DNA of 64,000 nt from Mycolicibacterium septicum DSM 44393 (GTDB taxonomy: Bacteria > Actinomycetota > Actinomycetes > Mycobacteriales > Mycobacteriaceae): the NCBI RefSeq assembly GCF_000455325.1, contig NZ_HG322951.1, positions 3,212,132-3,276,131 of the forward strand. The letters run 5' to 3'. Within the stretch, counting starts at the first letter, position 1. Every line of letters begins with the position of its first letter. The notes under the pieces were generated by a model that searched no databases, had not been told where the DNA came from, and saw only the letters and a program-made list of their open reading frames with translations. The position numbers and the translations under genes are program-made. Shown in pieces: positions 1-9,194 of this stretch.

Positions 1-389
1 TCTCGCGCCGGATAGTGGAGCCCACGATCAACGAGATGTTCGGGGTGAACACCAAACCGTCGGCCCAGCTGATGGAGAAGTTCCACCAGATCCTTGAGTA
101 CAACGACGGCAAGCGGGTCATCCACAAGGTGGGCAGGTTCGTCAACGACCGCTACACCTACCGGAACCGGTGGGTGCGGGCCATGCGGGAGACCGAGGTG
201 TCGATGCGGCTGATCGACGGGCCGTCGGACCCGAATTCAGGTCGGCACATGGCGCAGCGCTATCTCGAGGTGATTCCCGATCCCGACGTGGTCATGCTCG
301 CGGACGACATCGCGCACTGGCCGCAAATCGAGGATCCGCAGGGCGTGCTGTCACATTTCCTGGCTCACATCGACCGCCTCGGCGGGTGA
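1..389 (+). CDS. alpha/beta-fold hydrolase, C-terminal part (5' truncated by window)
   Basis: The reading frame is open to the window edge and runs through GTG at 15, so the true start is outside and only about the last 128 residues are seen. The end carries ADDIAHWPQIEDP, the usual last catalytic motif of alpha/beta hydrolases (His in AHWPQ followed by an acidic/Pro stretch), then a short final helix. Family membership rests on that motif; the substrate cannot be read. In M. tuberculosis the gene beyond the RNase D gene is dxs1, so this neighbour already differs from that order. Confidence 0.6.
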   Translation, partial: SRRIVEPTINEMFGVNTKPSAQLMEKFHQILEYNDGKRVIHKVGRFVNDRYTYRNRWVRAMRETEVSMRLIDGPSDPNSGRHMAQRYLEVIPDPDVVMLADDIAHWPQIEDPQGVLSHFLAHIDRLGG

Positions 390-400
390 GCCGAAGGGGG

Positions 401-1648
401 TCAGTCGGCGCTGAGTGCGGCGGTCAGCACCGGCACCGTCAGCTCCCGCTGCCAGGGGCGGACGTTGGCCTCGACGAGGAATTCCGACACGGCGGTGGCC
501 ACGTCGGCGACCGGACGCCAGTCCCAGCACAACCGGCGCACGACTTCGGGGGTGATGAGGTTCTCGGCAGGCACCGATACGCGCTCGGACAGTTCGGCCA
601 GGCCGGCGCGGGCGGCTTCGAGCCGTGCCGCCGCTTCCGGCTTGCGCCTGGCCCACCGGGCCGCCGGCGGCGGGCCGCTCTGGGTGTCGTTGGCCTCTGG
701 CGGGTCGGTGCTCTCCCTGGCCCGGTTCAGTGCGTCCAGCCAGACCTTGGCGCTCTTCCGCTGCTTGGAGCCGCCGAAGACCGGCAGCGCGGTGAGCTCG
801 TCGACCGTCTTGGGATCGGCCGTGGCCGCGTTGATGATCGCCGCGTCGGGCAGGATCCGTCCGGGCGCGATGTCGCGGCCGCGGGCGATGCTGTCGCGGG
901 TGGTCCACAGCTCGCGGACGGCCGACAGCGCCTGTGGGTTGCGCACCTTGTGGATGCCGGAGGTGCGCCGCCAGCGGTCACGCCGGGTGGGCTGGGCCAC
1001 GTAGGTGCGCAGGTACTCGAATTCCTGTGCCGCCCAGTCGGTTTTGCCCTGCTCTTCGAGGACCGCGGCGATCGCGTTGCGCAGTTCCAGCAGCACCTCG
1101 ACGTCCAGTGCGGCGTAGTTGAGCCATTCCTGCGGCAGTGGGCGCTTGGACCAGTCGGCGGCACCGTGCCCCTTCATCAACTGCAGGCCGAGCAGCCGTT
1201 GCACCATCGCGGCCAGGTTGACCCGTTCGAAACCGGCCAGCCGACCGGCCAGCTCGGTGTCATAGAGGCTGCCCGGGCGCAGGCCGATCTCGGACAGGCA
1301 CGGCAGGTCCTGGTCAGCGGCATGCAGGACCCATTCGTCCTGGGACAGCGCATCGGCCACCGGCGCCATCGCATCGATGGGGGAGCCGCCGTGGTTGACC
1401 GGGTCGATCAGTGCCGTACCCGAGCCGGCGCGCCGGATCTGCACCAGATATGCGCGGTTGGAATAGCGGAAGCCCGACGCCCGTTCCGCATCGATCGCGA
1501 AGGGCCCGCTGCCCTTGGCGAGAGATGTTGCCGCAGAAGATATTTCACCGGCGGTGACGCAGACTTCTGGAACCCCTTCGGCGGGTGACAGCAGTGGGGT
1601 CGAGTCGGCCTCTTCGGGCTCGGCTGGTTCTGGGTCTTCGTCAGTCAT
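401..1648 (-). CDS. rnd: ribonuclease D-like 3'-5' exonuclease with HRDC domain
   Basis: A 415-residue DEDD-family exonuclease, which trims 3' ends of structured RNAs with two metal ions. The first catalytic motif is FAIDAERASG (Asp53, Glu55). Further parts of the DEDD fold follow (DTELAG, then NYAALDVEVLLEL with its acidic residue). An HRDC-type helical domain lies at about residues 225-310 (NPQALSAVRELW, LPDAAI). The acidic N-terminal tail (EDPEPAEPEEAD) is typical of the mycobacterial form. It matches M. tuberculosis Rv2681 by family and by its position next to the DUF3000 gene, which ends 2 bases from it on the same strand. The ATG at 1648 begins the acidic tail. Confidence 0.9.
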   Translation of the reverse strand: MTDEDPEPAEPEEADSTPLLSPAEGVPEVCVTAGEISSAATSLAKGSGPFAIDAERASGFRYSNRAYLVQIRRAGSGTALIDPVNHGGSPIDAMAPVADALSQDEWVLHAADQDLPCLSEIGLRPGSLYDTELAGRLAGFERVNLAAMVQRLLGLQLMKGHGAADWSKRPLPQEWLNYAALDVEVLLELRNAIAAVLEEQGKTDWAAQEFEYLRTYVAQPTRRDRWRRTSGIHKVRNPQALSAVRELWTTRDSIARGRDIAPGRILPDAAIINAATADPKTVDELTALPVFGGSKQRKSAKVWLDALNRARESTDPPEANDTQSGPPPAARWARRKPEAAARLEAARAGLAELSERVSVPAENLITPEVVRRLCWDWRPVADVATAVSEFLVEANVRPWQRELTVPVLTAALSAD

Positions 1649-1649
1649 C

Positions 1650-2231
1650 TCACGCGCGCGTACGGGAACTCAAGTCGGTCACACCTGCCGGGGGCAACCC
1701 TGCAGCGTGCTCAAGCACCTCACAGAATGCCTCCACATGCGGCCCCAACTCCAGGTTGGTGGCGGTCCAGGAGGCCCGCAGTTCGAGCTGGTGTGCCCGC
1801 GGCGGGCCAGAGATGTCACCGTAGCGCACCGAGGTGGTGGCGGTGACAGTGCCGCCCAGTGCGGTGACGTGTTCGGCCCTTGATTCCAGGGCGTCCACCA
1901 GCCAGCTCCAGGCCACCTCGGGCAGCAGCGGGTCGACGGCCTCGGTGGAATCCAGGTCGGCCTGGATATAGGCGACGAGCCGCATGGTGCCGTCCCAGGC
2001 CTCGGCTCCCTCGGGGTCGTGCAGCAGGATCAGCCGTCCGAACGCGTCACCCTCGGAGCGTTCCGGGATGACCGCCGTATCGGGATGTCGGACCTCGGCG
2101 CCCAGCGCGTAGCTGTAAGGCGCCAGCCGCTGGGGCGGGCGTATCGGACCCAGTTCGATTTCCGGCCGTACGGTGGTGGCGTTCATCGCCGCCACCGCCG
2201 TCCGGAACTGGGCCGGTTCGGCAGAGGTCAC
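1650..2231 (-). CDS. DUF3000-family protein (Rv2680-like)
   Basis: A 193-residue protein of unknown function, conserved in actinobacteria next to RNase D and hemE. The frame stays open upstream to 2879 opposite hemE, but that extension is low-complexity antisense of hemE. The GTG at 2229-2231 (VTSAEPAQFRTAV) is the natural start. Visible features are RPEIELGPIRPPQRLAPYSYAL and a C-terminal region rich in Trp and Leu (ELRASWTATNLELGPHVEAF). It is transcribed ahead of rnd and probably in one operon. The M. tuberculosis gene order supports the family assignment; no biochemical role can be stated. Confidence 0.85.
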   Translation of the reverse strand: MTSAEPAQFRTAVAAMNATTVRPEIELGPIRPPQRLAPYSYALGAEVRHPDTAVIPERSEGDAFGRLILLHDPEGAEAWDGTMRLVAYIQADLDSTEAVDPLLPEVAWSWLVDALESRAEHVTALGGTVTATTSVRYGDISGPPRAHQLELRASWTATNLELGPHVEAFCEVLEHAAGLPPAGVTDLSSRTRA

Positions 2232-2342
2232 GGCGTTTGACGCTAGCGGATACGGGCAGGACGGGACGCAGGCGCGCCGAAGTCGCGGCGTCACGAACCG
2301 GCAACGGTGCGTGCCCACGGGCACGTGGCACCATAGGAGCCG

Positions 2343-3404
2343 ATGAATACCCGCCGGGAGCTGCCCGATTCCCCCTATCTTGCCGCCGCGAGCGGCCGCA
2401 CTCCGCACCGTGTGCCGGTGTGGTTCATGCGGCAGGCCGGCCGCTCGTTGCCGGAGTACCGCGCGCTGCGTGCCCAGCACCGCATGCTGGAGGCCTGCTT
2501 CGACCCCGAACTGGTCTGCGAGATCACCCTGCAGCCGGTGCGCAGGCACGGCGTCGACGCCGCGATCCTGTTCTCCGACATCGTGGTGCCGCTGAAGGCC
2601 GCCGGGATCGGTCTGGACATCGTCCCGGACGTGGGGCCGGTGATCGAACACCCGATCCGGTCGGTGGCCGATGTCGAAGGCATGAAACCGCTTGATCAGG
2701 CACAGGTTTCGCCGGTGACCGAGGCCGTCTCGATGCTGGTGGGCGAGCTGGGCGAGGTGCCGCTGATCGGCTTCGCGGGCGCGCCGTTCACCCTCGCCTC
2801 CTACCTCGTGGAGGGCGGGCCCAGCCGGCACCACGAACGCACCAAGGCGATGATGCTGGGTGAGCCTGCGACCTGGCATGCGCTGATGACGGCGCTGACC
2901 GATCTGACCATCACCTTCCTGCAGGCCCAGGTCGACGCCGGGGTCGATGCCCTGCAGGTGTTCGACTCCTGGGCCGGGACGTTGTCACTGGCCGACTACC
3001 GCACCTACGTGCTTCCGCACACCACGCGGGTGTTCGCCACCATGGCCGCCGCGGGGGTGCCGATGACCCATTTCGGCGTCGGCACCGCAGAGCTGCTCGG
3101 GGCGATGTCCGAAGCCTTGGGCTCGGCGCCGGCCACCATGGTCGGGGTGGATTGGCGCACCTCGCTGGTCGACGCCGCGACCCGGGTCAAGCCGGGCAGC
3201 GCCCTGCAGGGCAACCTCGATCCGGTGGTGCTGCTGGCGGGCTGGCCGGTGGCCGAGGTCGCCGTGCGGCGCGTGGTCGATGACGGGCGTGCCGCGGTGG
3301 CGGCCGGGGCGGCCGGTCACGTGTTCAACTTGGGCCACGGTGTGCTGCCGGCGACCGATCCCGGCATCATCACCGAGGCGGTGACACTGGTGCACTCGCT
3401 GTGA
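2343..3404 (+). CDS. hemE: uroporphyrinogen decarboxylase
   Basis: Cytosolic enzyme that removes four carboxyl groups from uroporphyrinogen III to give coproporphyrinogen III. The 353 residues are full length. The family signature [13 protein letters not shown] lies near the N-terminus. The catalytic Asp region is ILFSDIVVP, and [13 protein letters not shown] and NLGHGVLP are further conserved blocks. AGGAG sits just before the ATG. The stop overlaps the GTG of hemY (GTGA), so the two are translationally coupled. The M. tuberculosis neighbour echA15 (Rv2679), expected between this gene and the DUF3000 gene, is absent. Confidence 0.97.
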   Translation: MNTRRELPDSPYLAAASGRTPHRVPVWFMRQAGRSLPEYRALRAQHRMLEACFDPELVCEITLQPVRRHGVDAAILFSDIVVPLKAAGIGLDIVPDVGPVIEHPIRSVADVEGMKPLDQAQVSPVTEAVSMLVGELGEVPLIGFAGAPFTLASYLVEGGPSRHHERTKAMMLGEPATWHALMTALTDLTITFLQAQVDAGVDALQVFDSWAGTLSLADYRTYVLPHTTRVFATMAAAGVPMTHFGVGTAELLGAMSEALGSAPATMVGVDWRTSLVDAATRVKPGSALQGNLDPVVLLAGWPVAEVAVRRVVDDGRAAVAAGAAGHVFNLGHGVLPATDPGIITEAVTLVHSL

Positions 3405-4756
3405 GTGCGTCCTATTGCGTTGTCGGCGGCGGTATTTCAGGACTCGTCGCGGCGTATCGCCTGCGGCTCGCGGCCGGACCGCGGGCCCAGATCACCCTGC
3501 TCGATCCTGCTGACCGGCTCGGCGGTGTACTGCGTACCGAACGGGTCGGCGGGCAGCCGTTCGATGTCGGCGCCGAGGCATTCATCGTGCGCAGACCCGA
3601 GATGCTGGACCTTCTCGCCGAGCTCGGCCTGGCCGGCCGCCGGGTCAGCCCCACCGGTACCCGGCCGCTGATCTACAGCGGGGCGCGGCTGCACCAGCTG
3701 CCGCAGGGCACCTTGCAGGGCATTCCGGCGCAGGCGTCGTCGCTGCTCGGGCTCGTCGACGACGAGACCGTGGCGCGCATCCACGACGAGCGCGCCCGGC
3801 CGCTGCGGTGGAGCCGGGGCGCCGATCCGTCGGTCGCCGAACTGGTCGGTGACCGGTTCGGCTCGCAGGTGGTGACGCGGTCCGTCGACCCGTTGCTCAC
3901 CGGCGTCTATGCGGGGTCCTCGGCGACGATCGGATTGCGCTCGGCGGTGCCCTCGCTGGCAGCCGCCCTGGACCGCGGGGCACACAGCCTCACCGAGGCG
4001 GTGCGTGAGGCGCTGCCGCCACCGTCGGACGCGCCGGTGTTCGGCGCGGTCGACGGCGGGTACACCGTGCTGCTGGAGGAGCTGCGTCGCCGCGCCGATG
4101 TGCGGTGGGTCCAGGTCGGCGCGGTGCGGGTGGACCGTCGCGGACAGGGCTGGTCGGTGCTCGATGACGAGGGTGCCACTTGGCAGGCCGACGCGGTGCT
4201 GCTGGCGGTTCCGGCACCCCACCTGCCGGCGCTGATCGAACACATCGCCCCGCGGACGGCGGCCGCGGCCAGACGCATCCGGGTGGCCTCGGCGGCGGTC
4301 GTGGCCCTGGCGCTGCCGGGCGGGACACCGCTGCCGCAGCAATCGGGTGTGCTGGTGGCCGCGGGTGAACACCTCAACGCCAAGGCGGTCACGATGTCGT
4401 CGCGCAAGTGGGGCAGGCGCGGAAACGTCGAGATGGTGCGGTTGTCGTTCGGGCGCTACGGCGACGACATGGCCGCCAACACCGGCGACGACGATCTGCT
4501 GGCCTGGTCGGCGCGCGATCTGAACACGCTGTTCGGAGTCACCGTGGACCCGGTGGACAGCCATGTGCACCGCTGGATCGACGCGATGCCGCAGTACGGC
4601 CCCGGCCACGGTGATCTGGTCGCCGAACTGCGTGCGGGACTGCCTCCGACGCTCGCGGTGGCCGGCGGTTATCTGGACGGGATCGGGGTGCCGGCGTGTG
4701 TGGGCACCGCCACCCGGGCGGCCGCGGAACTGGTGTACAGCGGCGTGGCACGATAG
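3401..4756 (+). CDS. hemY: coproporphyrinogen III oxidase (HemY/CgoX), FAD-dependent
   Basis: A 451-residue flavoprotein of the protoporphyrinogen oxidase family. In actinobacteria it oxidises coproporphyrinogen III to coproporphyrin III. The dinucleotide-binding motif [15 protein letters not shown] is at residues 7-21, and the FAD-family C-terminal block [20 protein letters not shown] is near the end. The GTG start overlaps the hemE stop. hemQ follows 4 bases after the stop. The hemE-hemY-hemQ order fits the coproporphyrin-dependent branch of haem synthesis rather than the classical protoporphyrin route. Confidence 0.95.
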   Translation: MSASYCVVGGGISGLVAAYRLRLAAGPRAQITLLDPADRLGGVLRTERVGGQPFDVGAEAFIVRRPEMLDLLAELGLAGRRVSPTGTRPLIYSGARLHQLPQGTLQGIPAQASSLLGLVDDETVARIHDERARPLRWSRGADPSVAELVGDRFGSQVVTRSVDPLLTGVYAGSSATIGLRSAVPSLAAALDRGAHSLTEAVREALPPPSDAPVFGAVDGGYTVLLEELRRRADVRWVQVGAVRVDRRGQGWSVLDDEGATWQADAVLLAVPAPHLPALIEHIAPRTAAAARRIRVASAAVVALALPGGTPLPQQSGVLVAAGEHLNAKAVTMSSRKWGRRGNVEMVRLSFGRYGDDMAANTGDDDLLAWSARDLNTLFGVTVDPVDSHVHRWIDAMPQYGPGHGDLVAELRAGLPPTLAVAGGYLDGIGVPACVGTATRAAAELVYSGVAR

Positions 4757-4760
4757 GCCT

Positions 4761-5456
4761 ATGGCCAAGCTCGACTACGACGAACTGAACTCCACCATCC
4801 GCTACCTGATGTTCTCGGTGTTCGCGGTGAGCCCCGGGGAACTGGGCGACGAACGTACCCCGGTGATCGACGAGGCGACGGCCTTCTTCAAGACCCAGGA
4901 AGAGCGTGGGGTGGTCGTGCGCGGCCTGTACGACGTGGCCGGCCTGCGCGCAGACGCCGACTTCATGGTCTGGACCCACGCCGACAACATCGAGGCGCTG
5001 CAGGCGACCTACTCGGACTTCCGGCGCACCACCGCGCTGGGCCGGGTCAGCGACCCGGTGTGGAGCAGCGTGGCGCTGCACCGCCCGGCCGAGTTCAACA
5101 AGAGCCACGTCCCGGCCTTCATCGCCGGTGAGGACCCGGGCAACTACATCTGCGTGTACCCGTTCGTGCGTTCCTACGAGTGGTACCTGCTGCCAGAGGA
5201 GGAGCGTCGCCGCATGCTCTCCGAGCACGGCATGGCCGCCCGCGGCTACAAGGATGTGCGGGCCAACACGGTGCCCGCGTTCGCCCTCGGCGACTACGAG
5301 TGGATCCTGGCCTTCGAGGCGCCCGAGCTGCACCGCATCGTCGACCTGATGCGCGATCTGCGCGCCACCGACGCCCGTCGCCACACTCGCGAGGAGACGC
5401 CGTTCTTCACCGGGCCGCGGGTCAGCGTCGAGGACCTGGTCGCCAAGCTGCCCTGA
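4761..5456 (+). CDS. hemQ: coproheme decarboxylase (HemQ/ChdC)
   Basis: Catalyses peroxide-dependent double decarboxylation of coproheme to haem b, the last step of the pathway. The frame is open upstream inside hemY, but the ATG at 4761 gives the usual 231-residue protein. The haem pocket residues known for actinobacterial ChdC (Corynebacterium diphtheriae His118, Tyr135, His158) fall here at His116 (NKSHVPAF), Tyr133 (CVYPFVRS) and His156 (MLSEHGMAA), with the same spacing. This identifies the actinobacterial type, with distal His, catalytic Tyr and proximal His. It is the third gene of the hem operon. Confidence 0.95.
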   Translation: MAKLDYDELNSTIRYLMFSVFAVSPGELGDERTPVIDEATAFFKTQEERGVVVRGLYDVAGLRADADFMVWTHADNIEALQATYSDFRRTTALGRVSDPVWSSVALHRPAEFNKSHVPAFIAGEDPGNYICVYPFVRSYEWYLLPEEERRRMLSEHGMAARGYKDVRANTVPAFALGDYEWILAFEAPELHRIVDLMRDLRATDARRHTREETPFFTGPRVSVEDLVAKLP

Positions 5457-5479
5457 CCTGGGCTTTTAGTTAGCGGGTC

Positions 5480-5485
5480 TACCCT
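5480..5485 (+). promoter_or_regulatory. putative -10 box of a leaderless transcript for the methyltransferase gene
   Basis: TACCCT fits the mycobacterial TANNNT -10 pattern and lies 7 bases before the ATG at 5493. No ribosome binding site is visible between them. Start-site mapping would be needed to confirm it. Confidence 0.35.
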
Positions 5486-5492
5486 CGCGGAC

Positions 5493-6236
5493 ATGACTGC
5501 TCCGCAAGAATCCGATCGCTTCGAAGAGATGTACCGCGACGAGCGGACGGCGCACGGGCTGCCGGCCGCGACACCATGGGACATCGGCGGGCCGCAGCCG
5601 GTCGTGCAGCAGCTCGTCGCGCTGGGCGCCGTCAAGGGCGAGGTGCTCGATCCCGGCACCGGTCCCGGTCACCACGCCATCCACTATGCGTCAAAAGGGT
5701 TGTCGGCCACGGGTGTTGACGCGTCTCCGGCCGCGATCGAGCGGGCCCGGCAGAACGCGCGGCAGGCCGGCGTCACGGTGGATTTCCAGGTGGCGGACGC
5801 CACGAAGCTGGAGGGACTGGAGGGGAGGTTCGACACCGTCGTCGACACCGCCTTCTGCCACGTTTTCACCGCTGAGCCCGAACTGCAGAAGTCGTACGTG
5901 CGGGCGCTGCACCGGGCCACGAAACCCGGTGCGCGGCTGTACATGTACGAATTCGGTGAGCACAACGTCAACGGCTTCAGGATGCCGCGTTCGATGTCTG
6001 CCGAGGATTTCCGTGAAGTCCTTCCGGACGCCGGCTGGGAGATCACCTATCTCGGAACCACCACCTACCAGGGCAATGTCAGCGTCGAGGTCTTCGAGAC
6101 GATGGCTGCCCGCAACCCTGACATGGCCGACGAGATGACCCCGCTGCTGGAACGGCTGCGGGTGATCGAACCGTGGCTGGTCGACGGCCGGGTGCACATG
6201 CCGTTCTGGGAGGTGCACGCCACCCGCGTCGACTGA
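5493..6236 (+). CDS. class I SAM-dependent methyltransferase (Rv2675c-like)
   Basis: A 247-residue Rossmann-fold methyltransferase. Motif I is EVLDPGTGPGHHAIHYASKG (note PGTGPG), then the acidic motif GVDASPAAIERAR and DTVVDTAFCHVF. The substrate is unknown; such proteins are often annotated as thiopurine-type or generic methyltransferases. It follows hemQ by 36 bases, as in M. tuberculosis (Rv2675c after Rv2676c). No Shine-Dalgarno is visible. A TACCCT -10-like box at 5480-5485 ends 7 bases before the ATG, so the gene may be leaderless with its own promoter. Confidence 0.85.
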   Translation: MTAPQESDRFEEMYRDERTAHGLPAATPWDIGGPQPVVQQLVALGAVKGEVLDPGTGPGHHAIHYASKGLSATGVDASPAAIERARQNARQAGVTVDFQVADATKLEGLEGRFDTVVDTAFCHVFTAEPELQKSYVRALHRATKPGARLYMYEFGEHNVNGFRMPRSMSAEDFREVLPDAGWEITYLGTTTYQGNVSVEVFETMAARNPDMADEMTPLLERLRVIEPWLVDGRVHMPFWEVHATRVD

Positions 6237-6237
6237 G

Positions 6238-6251
6238 GACGGCCGCCCGTC
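6238..6251. terminator. small hairpin between convergent methyltransferase and msrB genes
   Basis: GACGG/CCGTC arms with a CCGC loop lie between the two stop codons and overlap the msrB stop. There is no U-tract, as is common in mycobacteria. It is a weak candidate for a bidirectional terminator. Confidence 0.3.
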
Positions 6252-6666
6252 ACTCCGACTTGGGTACCAGCTTCAGCGAGACCGAGTTGATGCAGTACCG
6301 CTGATCGGTCGGGGTGGGGTAGCCCTCGCCCTCGAACACGTGGCCCAGGTGGCTGTGGCAGTTGGCGCACAGCACCTCGACGCGGCGCATGCCCAGCGAG
6401 GTGTCCGACCGCAGGATCACCGCGGCGGAATCGGCCGGATCGAAGAACGACGGCCAACCGCAGTGGGATTCGAATTTCTCGGTGCTGCGGAACAACTCGG
6501 CCCCGCAGGCGCGGCACTCATACACGCCTTCGGTCTTGGTGTCGGTGTACTCACCGGTGAAGGGCCGCTCGGTGCCCGCCCGGCGCAGCACCGCGAACTC
6601 CTCGGGGGTCAGCTTCTCGCGCCACTCGTCATCGGTCAGTTGCAGCTTGGGACCGTCGGTCGTCAT
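6250..6666 (-). CDS. msrB: peptide-methionine (R)-S-oxide reductase
   Basis: Reduces methionine-R-sulfoxide in proteins, an oxidative-damage repair step using thioredoxin. The 138 residues are full length. The zinc-binding cysteine pairs are C51-x2-C54 (ECRAC) and C100-x2-C103 (LCANC). The catalytic Cys125 is in RYCINSVSL. The HCGWPSF and GHVF(E)GEG blocks are intact. Orthologous in position to Rv2674. In M. tuberculosis the next gene is aftC; here the backbone breaks directly after this gene. Confidence 0.96.
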   Translation of the reverse strand: MTTDGPKLQLTDDEWREKLTPEEFAVLRRAGTERPFTGEYTDTKTEGVYECRACGAELFRSTEKFESHCGWPSFFDPADSAAVILRSDTSLGMRRVEVLCANCHSHLGHVFEGEGYPTPTDQRYCINSVSLKLVPKSE

Positions 6667-6737
6667 GAACCCAAATTACGTGCTCCGGGCCGGTCCGCGC
6701 CAGGTGTGACGGATCCGCCCGAGCCGGGGCGTCGCGT

Positions 6738-7346
6738 TCACGGTGAGCCGCCACCTGGGGTTACGCGATCGAGGTCGACGCCACGGTCGAGTGGATACCA
6801 GGACGTGCAACTGCGGAGAAACTCGGTTGGGCCCGGCATCGTGGACAGTGATGCCGCACGCATCGCGTGCGCCTTGAACGCCTGCGCAGCCCGGCTCAGT
6901 CGATACTGCACTGCCTCGAAGGCCCTGCCGGATGTGAATTCGCCGTCGCCCCAGATGGTGACTTCGATACCCGGATCTCGCATCAGCGCGTGTACCTGCG
7001 TGCGGATCGGGTTGGCGGGCGACAGCACGCCGATCCCGACTGCCAGTGCGGCGGGCCTGGAAGAGAACCACGACGGGTCCGATCCGGTGTCGGCATGCGT
7101 GGCACTGACGCCGAGTATCGCCAGTGGTTTCGCGTCGCAGTCGGGAGGAAGTACCGCCTCGATGCGCCACCCCGCCCGGACGCGGTCGATCATCCATCCT
7201 CCTGCCGCGCACACCGCCTCACCGACGTCGTCGATGACGAGCGTCATCGCGTATCGACTCAGCGAATCGTTTGTGCGTGCCAGGCCCGAGCGCCGATGTT
7301 TGGCACGCCTCCCGTCGCGGAAGTGGCCGGAGTTTCCGTCGTTCAT
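6738..7346 (-). CDS. hypothetical protein of an actinobacterial family
   Basis: I do not recognise a named domain. The 203-residue product has a well-folded look: a hydrophobic helix (DDVGEAVCAAGGWMIDRVRAGW), a strand-rich middle (AEAVLPP, LAILGVSA, LAVGIGVLSP), EVTIWGD and a helix ending in RLSRAAQAFKAHAMRAAS. The ATG at 7346 is preferred because GGGG lies 8 bases upstream; ATG at 7433 would add 29 polar residues and has no clear ribosome site. It is the first gene of the island after msrB. Regulator-associated proteins with the same helix and FKAHA-type end occur in mycobacteria, but no function is assigned. Confidence 0.6.
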   Translation of the reverse strand: MNDGNSGHFRDGRRAKHRRSGLARTNDSLSRYAMTLVIDDVGEAVCAAGGWMIDRVRAGWRIEAVLPPDCDAKPLAILGVSATHADTGSDPSWFSSRPAALAVGIGVLSPANPIRTQVHALMRDPGIEVTIWGDGEFTSGRAFEAVQYRLSRAAQAFKAHAMRAASLSTMPGPTEFLRSCTSWYPLDRGVDLDRVTPGGGSP

Positions 7347-7949
7347 TCGAATCAACCCCAGTTCATGTCGTGTCGTCTCCTTCGATTCCCCGGGTACCGG
7401 CCGGCTTTCTTCGGATACGTCGAAGTGTGACATCAGAGGCATCATATGTAAACGAGGGCGTGCGCTCGCGGTGCTGGTCCGATGCCGATGTCGTTGCGCG
7501 GGCATGAACCACCAGCTGCGGTGCTCGGATGATGATCGTCATGAAATCAATTGATATACAGAGTAATCCGTGACACACGTGAGCGAATCGCTTGCCTGGG
7601 TCATCGGGCATCGCGGCGAATGACGGGGTTCATCCTGCGAAGTTGTTCGCGGTCATTGTCGACAGTGGGGAATTGAGCGTTACATAACAGTGCATTCACG
7701 TCACCTGTTGCCGGTGGCGGATCGCGTCACGATGATGGGCTCCCCGGTGCGTAGCGCGTCGGACCGTGGACCTGACGTGTCTGGATATCCGTTGTCATCG
7801 GTCGATCCCGGGAGTTGCAGCCGTGCGTACGGCGGGACCTCCTGTCGCGGTCGCCTGTTGACATCGATGGGGCTCGGTGTAATGCTCCAGATATCAATCG
7901 AAAACGATGTTTTCAAAACTGCGCGTCGCGTGGTGGAGGCGGAGGTACC
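7347..7949. other. 603-base intergenic region with local AT-rich stretches
   Basis: No convincing coding sequence is seen; open frames here are antisense or low-quality. It separates the divergent hypothetical gene and the DUF1214 operon. Parts are AT-richer than the surroundings, for example 7540-7565 (ATCAATTGAT, a 10-base palindrome at 7546-7555) and 7890-7920, which fits promoters on both strands. The clearest signal is the inverted repeat at 7900-7914, listed separately. Confidence 0.5.
7900..7914. promoter_or_regulatory. inverted repeat, likely TetR operator of the DUF1214 operon
   Basis: GAAAAC/GTTTTC arms with a GAT spacer lie 36 bases before the GTG of the DUF1214 gene. The operon contains its own TetR gene (10336-11049), the obvious candidate to bind here. 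Confidence 0.45.
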
Positions 7950-9194
7950 GTGGCTGACGAGGCGGCGCCGACGGCGTGGAAGAACCCGATGGCGTGGCTG
8001 CCGCATTCGATCGCCGAGGCCGCCCTCTCGGGGATCGGCGGTGACGATGTCGAGATGGCCGCGGCGTGGGCTCACCTCCAGGAGCGGCTGTCCGCGGCAG
8101 AACAACTCGTGGTCTCCACGCCGGTCAACAAGAACCGGCTGGATTACGCCGCGGGCATGCGTCACCTGATGATTCTGTTGGCAGTCGGGATCGACATGGC
8201 GCTGCGCGTGGACCCCGATCCCATCCTGGCGGTCACCCGCGCCAGGATGGATGACGTGGTCACCTGGGGGCTGGAGTGCCCGGACTGCGTGTACATGAAT
8301 GCCAACCTCCGCGCCGGCGAGACCTATCGGCTGTTCGGCAATCGGGGCACTGCCCGCTACGTCGGGCTGCAGACCATGGACGGGATGGCAGCGACCGCCA
8401 ACCGACTCGTCGACGAACTCGAGGTGGACGCCGACGGGAACTTCGAGGCGATCCTGTCGGCCGACGAACACAAGGGGAACTGGCTGCAACTCGCCGGGGA
8501 CCATCCGACGCTGACGGTGCGGAACTTCCTCTACGACTGGGACTCCGAGACTCCGGCGACGTTGCAGATCGAGCGCATCGGCGATGAAGTCGAACTGGCT
8601 GATCGGTCCGTCGACCTGGATGTCTCGGTCGCACGTCAGCTGTTCGCGCTGGGCGAGTTCGTCTATGACAACCTGAAATTCTTCCTGGACTTCGGTGCGA
8701 TGGCCGAGGCCAATGGGTTCGTCCCGCCGATGGACATGAGTTCGATGGGGGCGGCCGCCGAAAATCGGCCCGTCATCGGACGATTCGAGTTGGAGCCCGA
8801 TCAGGCGCTGATTCTCGAGTTCGAACCGCCCAAAGGTGTGTACTGGAGCGTCTCGCTCGGCAACCCATGGTTGGAGACGATCAACTACGGACGGCACCAG
8901 TCCAGCCTCAATGGTCACCAGGCCGTCGAGGACGCCGACGGCAAGGTCCGATTCGTCCTGTCCGCACGGGATCCAGGCGTGACCAACTGGCTGGACACCG
9001 CCGGACACAGCAATGGCGCAATGCTCTTGCGTTGTGTGCGAACCGAAAGCGCGCCGGTGCCCGAGGCACGTGTCGTCAACCTCGACCAGGTGGCCTCGGC
9101 GTTACCGGACGGCACCAGCATGACGACCCCTGAAGTACGTGCCCGGGTCATCGAGGCGCGTCGCCGCGCGGTACACGAGAGGTTCGCCAGATGA
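7950..9194 (+). CDS. DUF1214-domain protein linked to a sulfotransferase
   Basis: A 414-residue protein. The C-terminal half looks like the DUF1214 fold: FELEPDQALILEFEPPKGVYWSVSLGNPW, then WLDTAGHSNGAMLLR. The N-terminal part is helical with a Cys pair (LECPDCVYMNANL). Function is unknown; DUF1214/DUF1254 proteins are often beside sulfotransferases or oxygenases in mycobacteria. GTG at 7950 is chosen because GGAGGCGGAGG lies just upstream; the frame remains open to 7815. Its stop overlaps the ATG of the sulfotransferase (ATGA), so they are coupled. Confidence 0.75.
   Translation: MADEAAPTAWKNPMAWLPHSIAEAALSGIGGDDVEMAAAWAHLQERLSAAEQLVVSTPVNKNRLDYAAGMRHLMILLAVGIDMALRVDPDPILAVTRARMDDVVTWGLECPDCVYMNANLRAGETYRLFGNRGTARYVGLQTMDGMAATANRLVDELEVDADGNFEAILSADEHKGNWLQLAGDHPTLTVRNFLYDWDSETPATLQIERIGDEVELADRSVDLDVSVARQLFALGEFVYDNLKFFLDFGAMAEANGFVPPMDMSSMGAAAENRPVIGRFELEPDQALILEFEPPKGVYWSVSLGNPWLETINYGRHQSSLNGHQAVEDADGKVRFVLSARDPGVTNWLDTAGHSNGAMLLRCVRTESAPVPEARVVNLDQVASALPDGTSMTTPEVRARVIEARRRAVHERFAR

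Noticed and set aside
1650..2879. A 409-codon minus-strand frame covering the DUF3000 gene and the hemE start
   Set aside because: Only the part up to 2231 looks like a protein family; the rest is antisense of hemE with Arg/His-rich composition.
6340..7554. A 404-codon plus-strand open frame after msrB
   Set aside because: Antisense to msrB and to the hypothetical gene at 6738-7346; no fold-like pattern.
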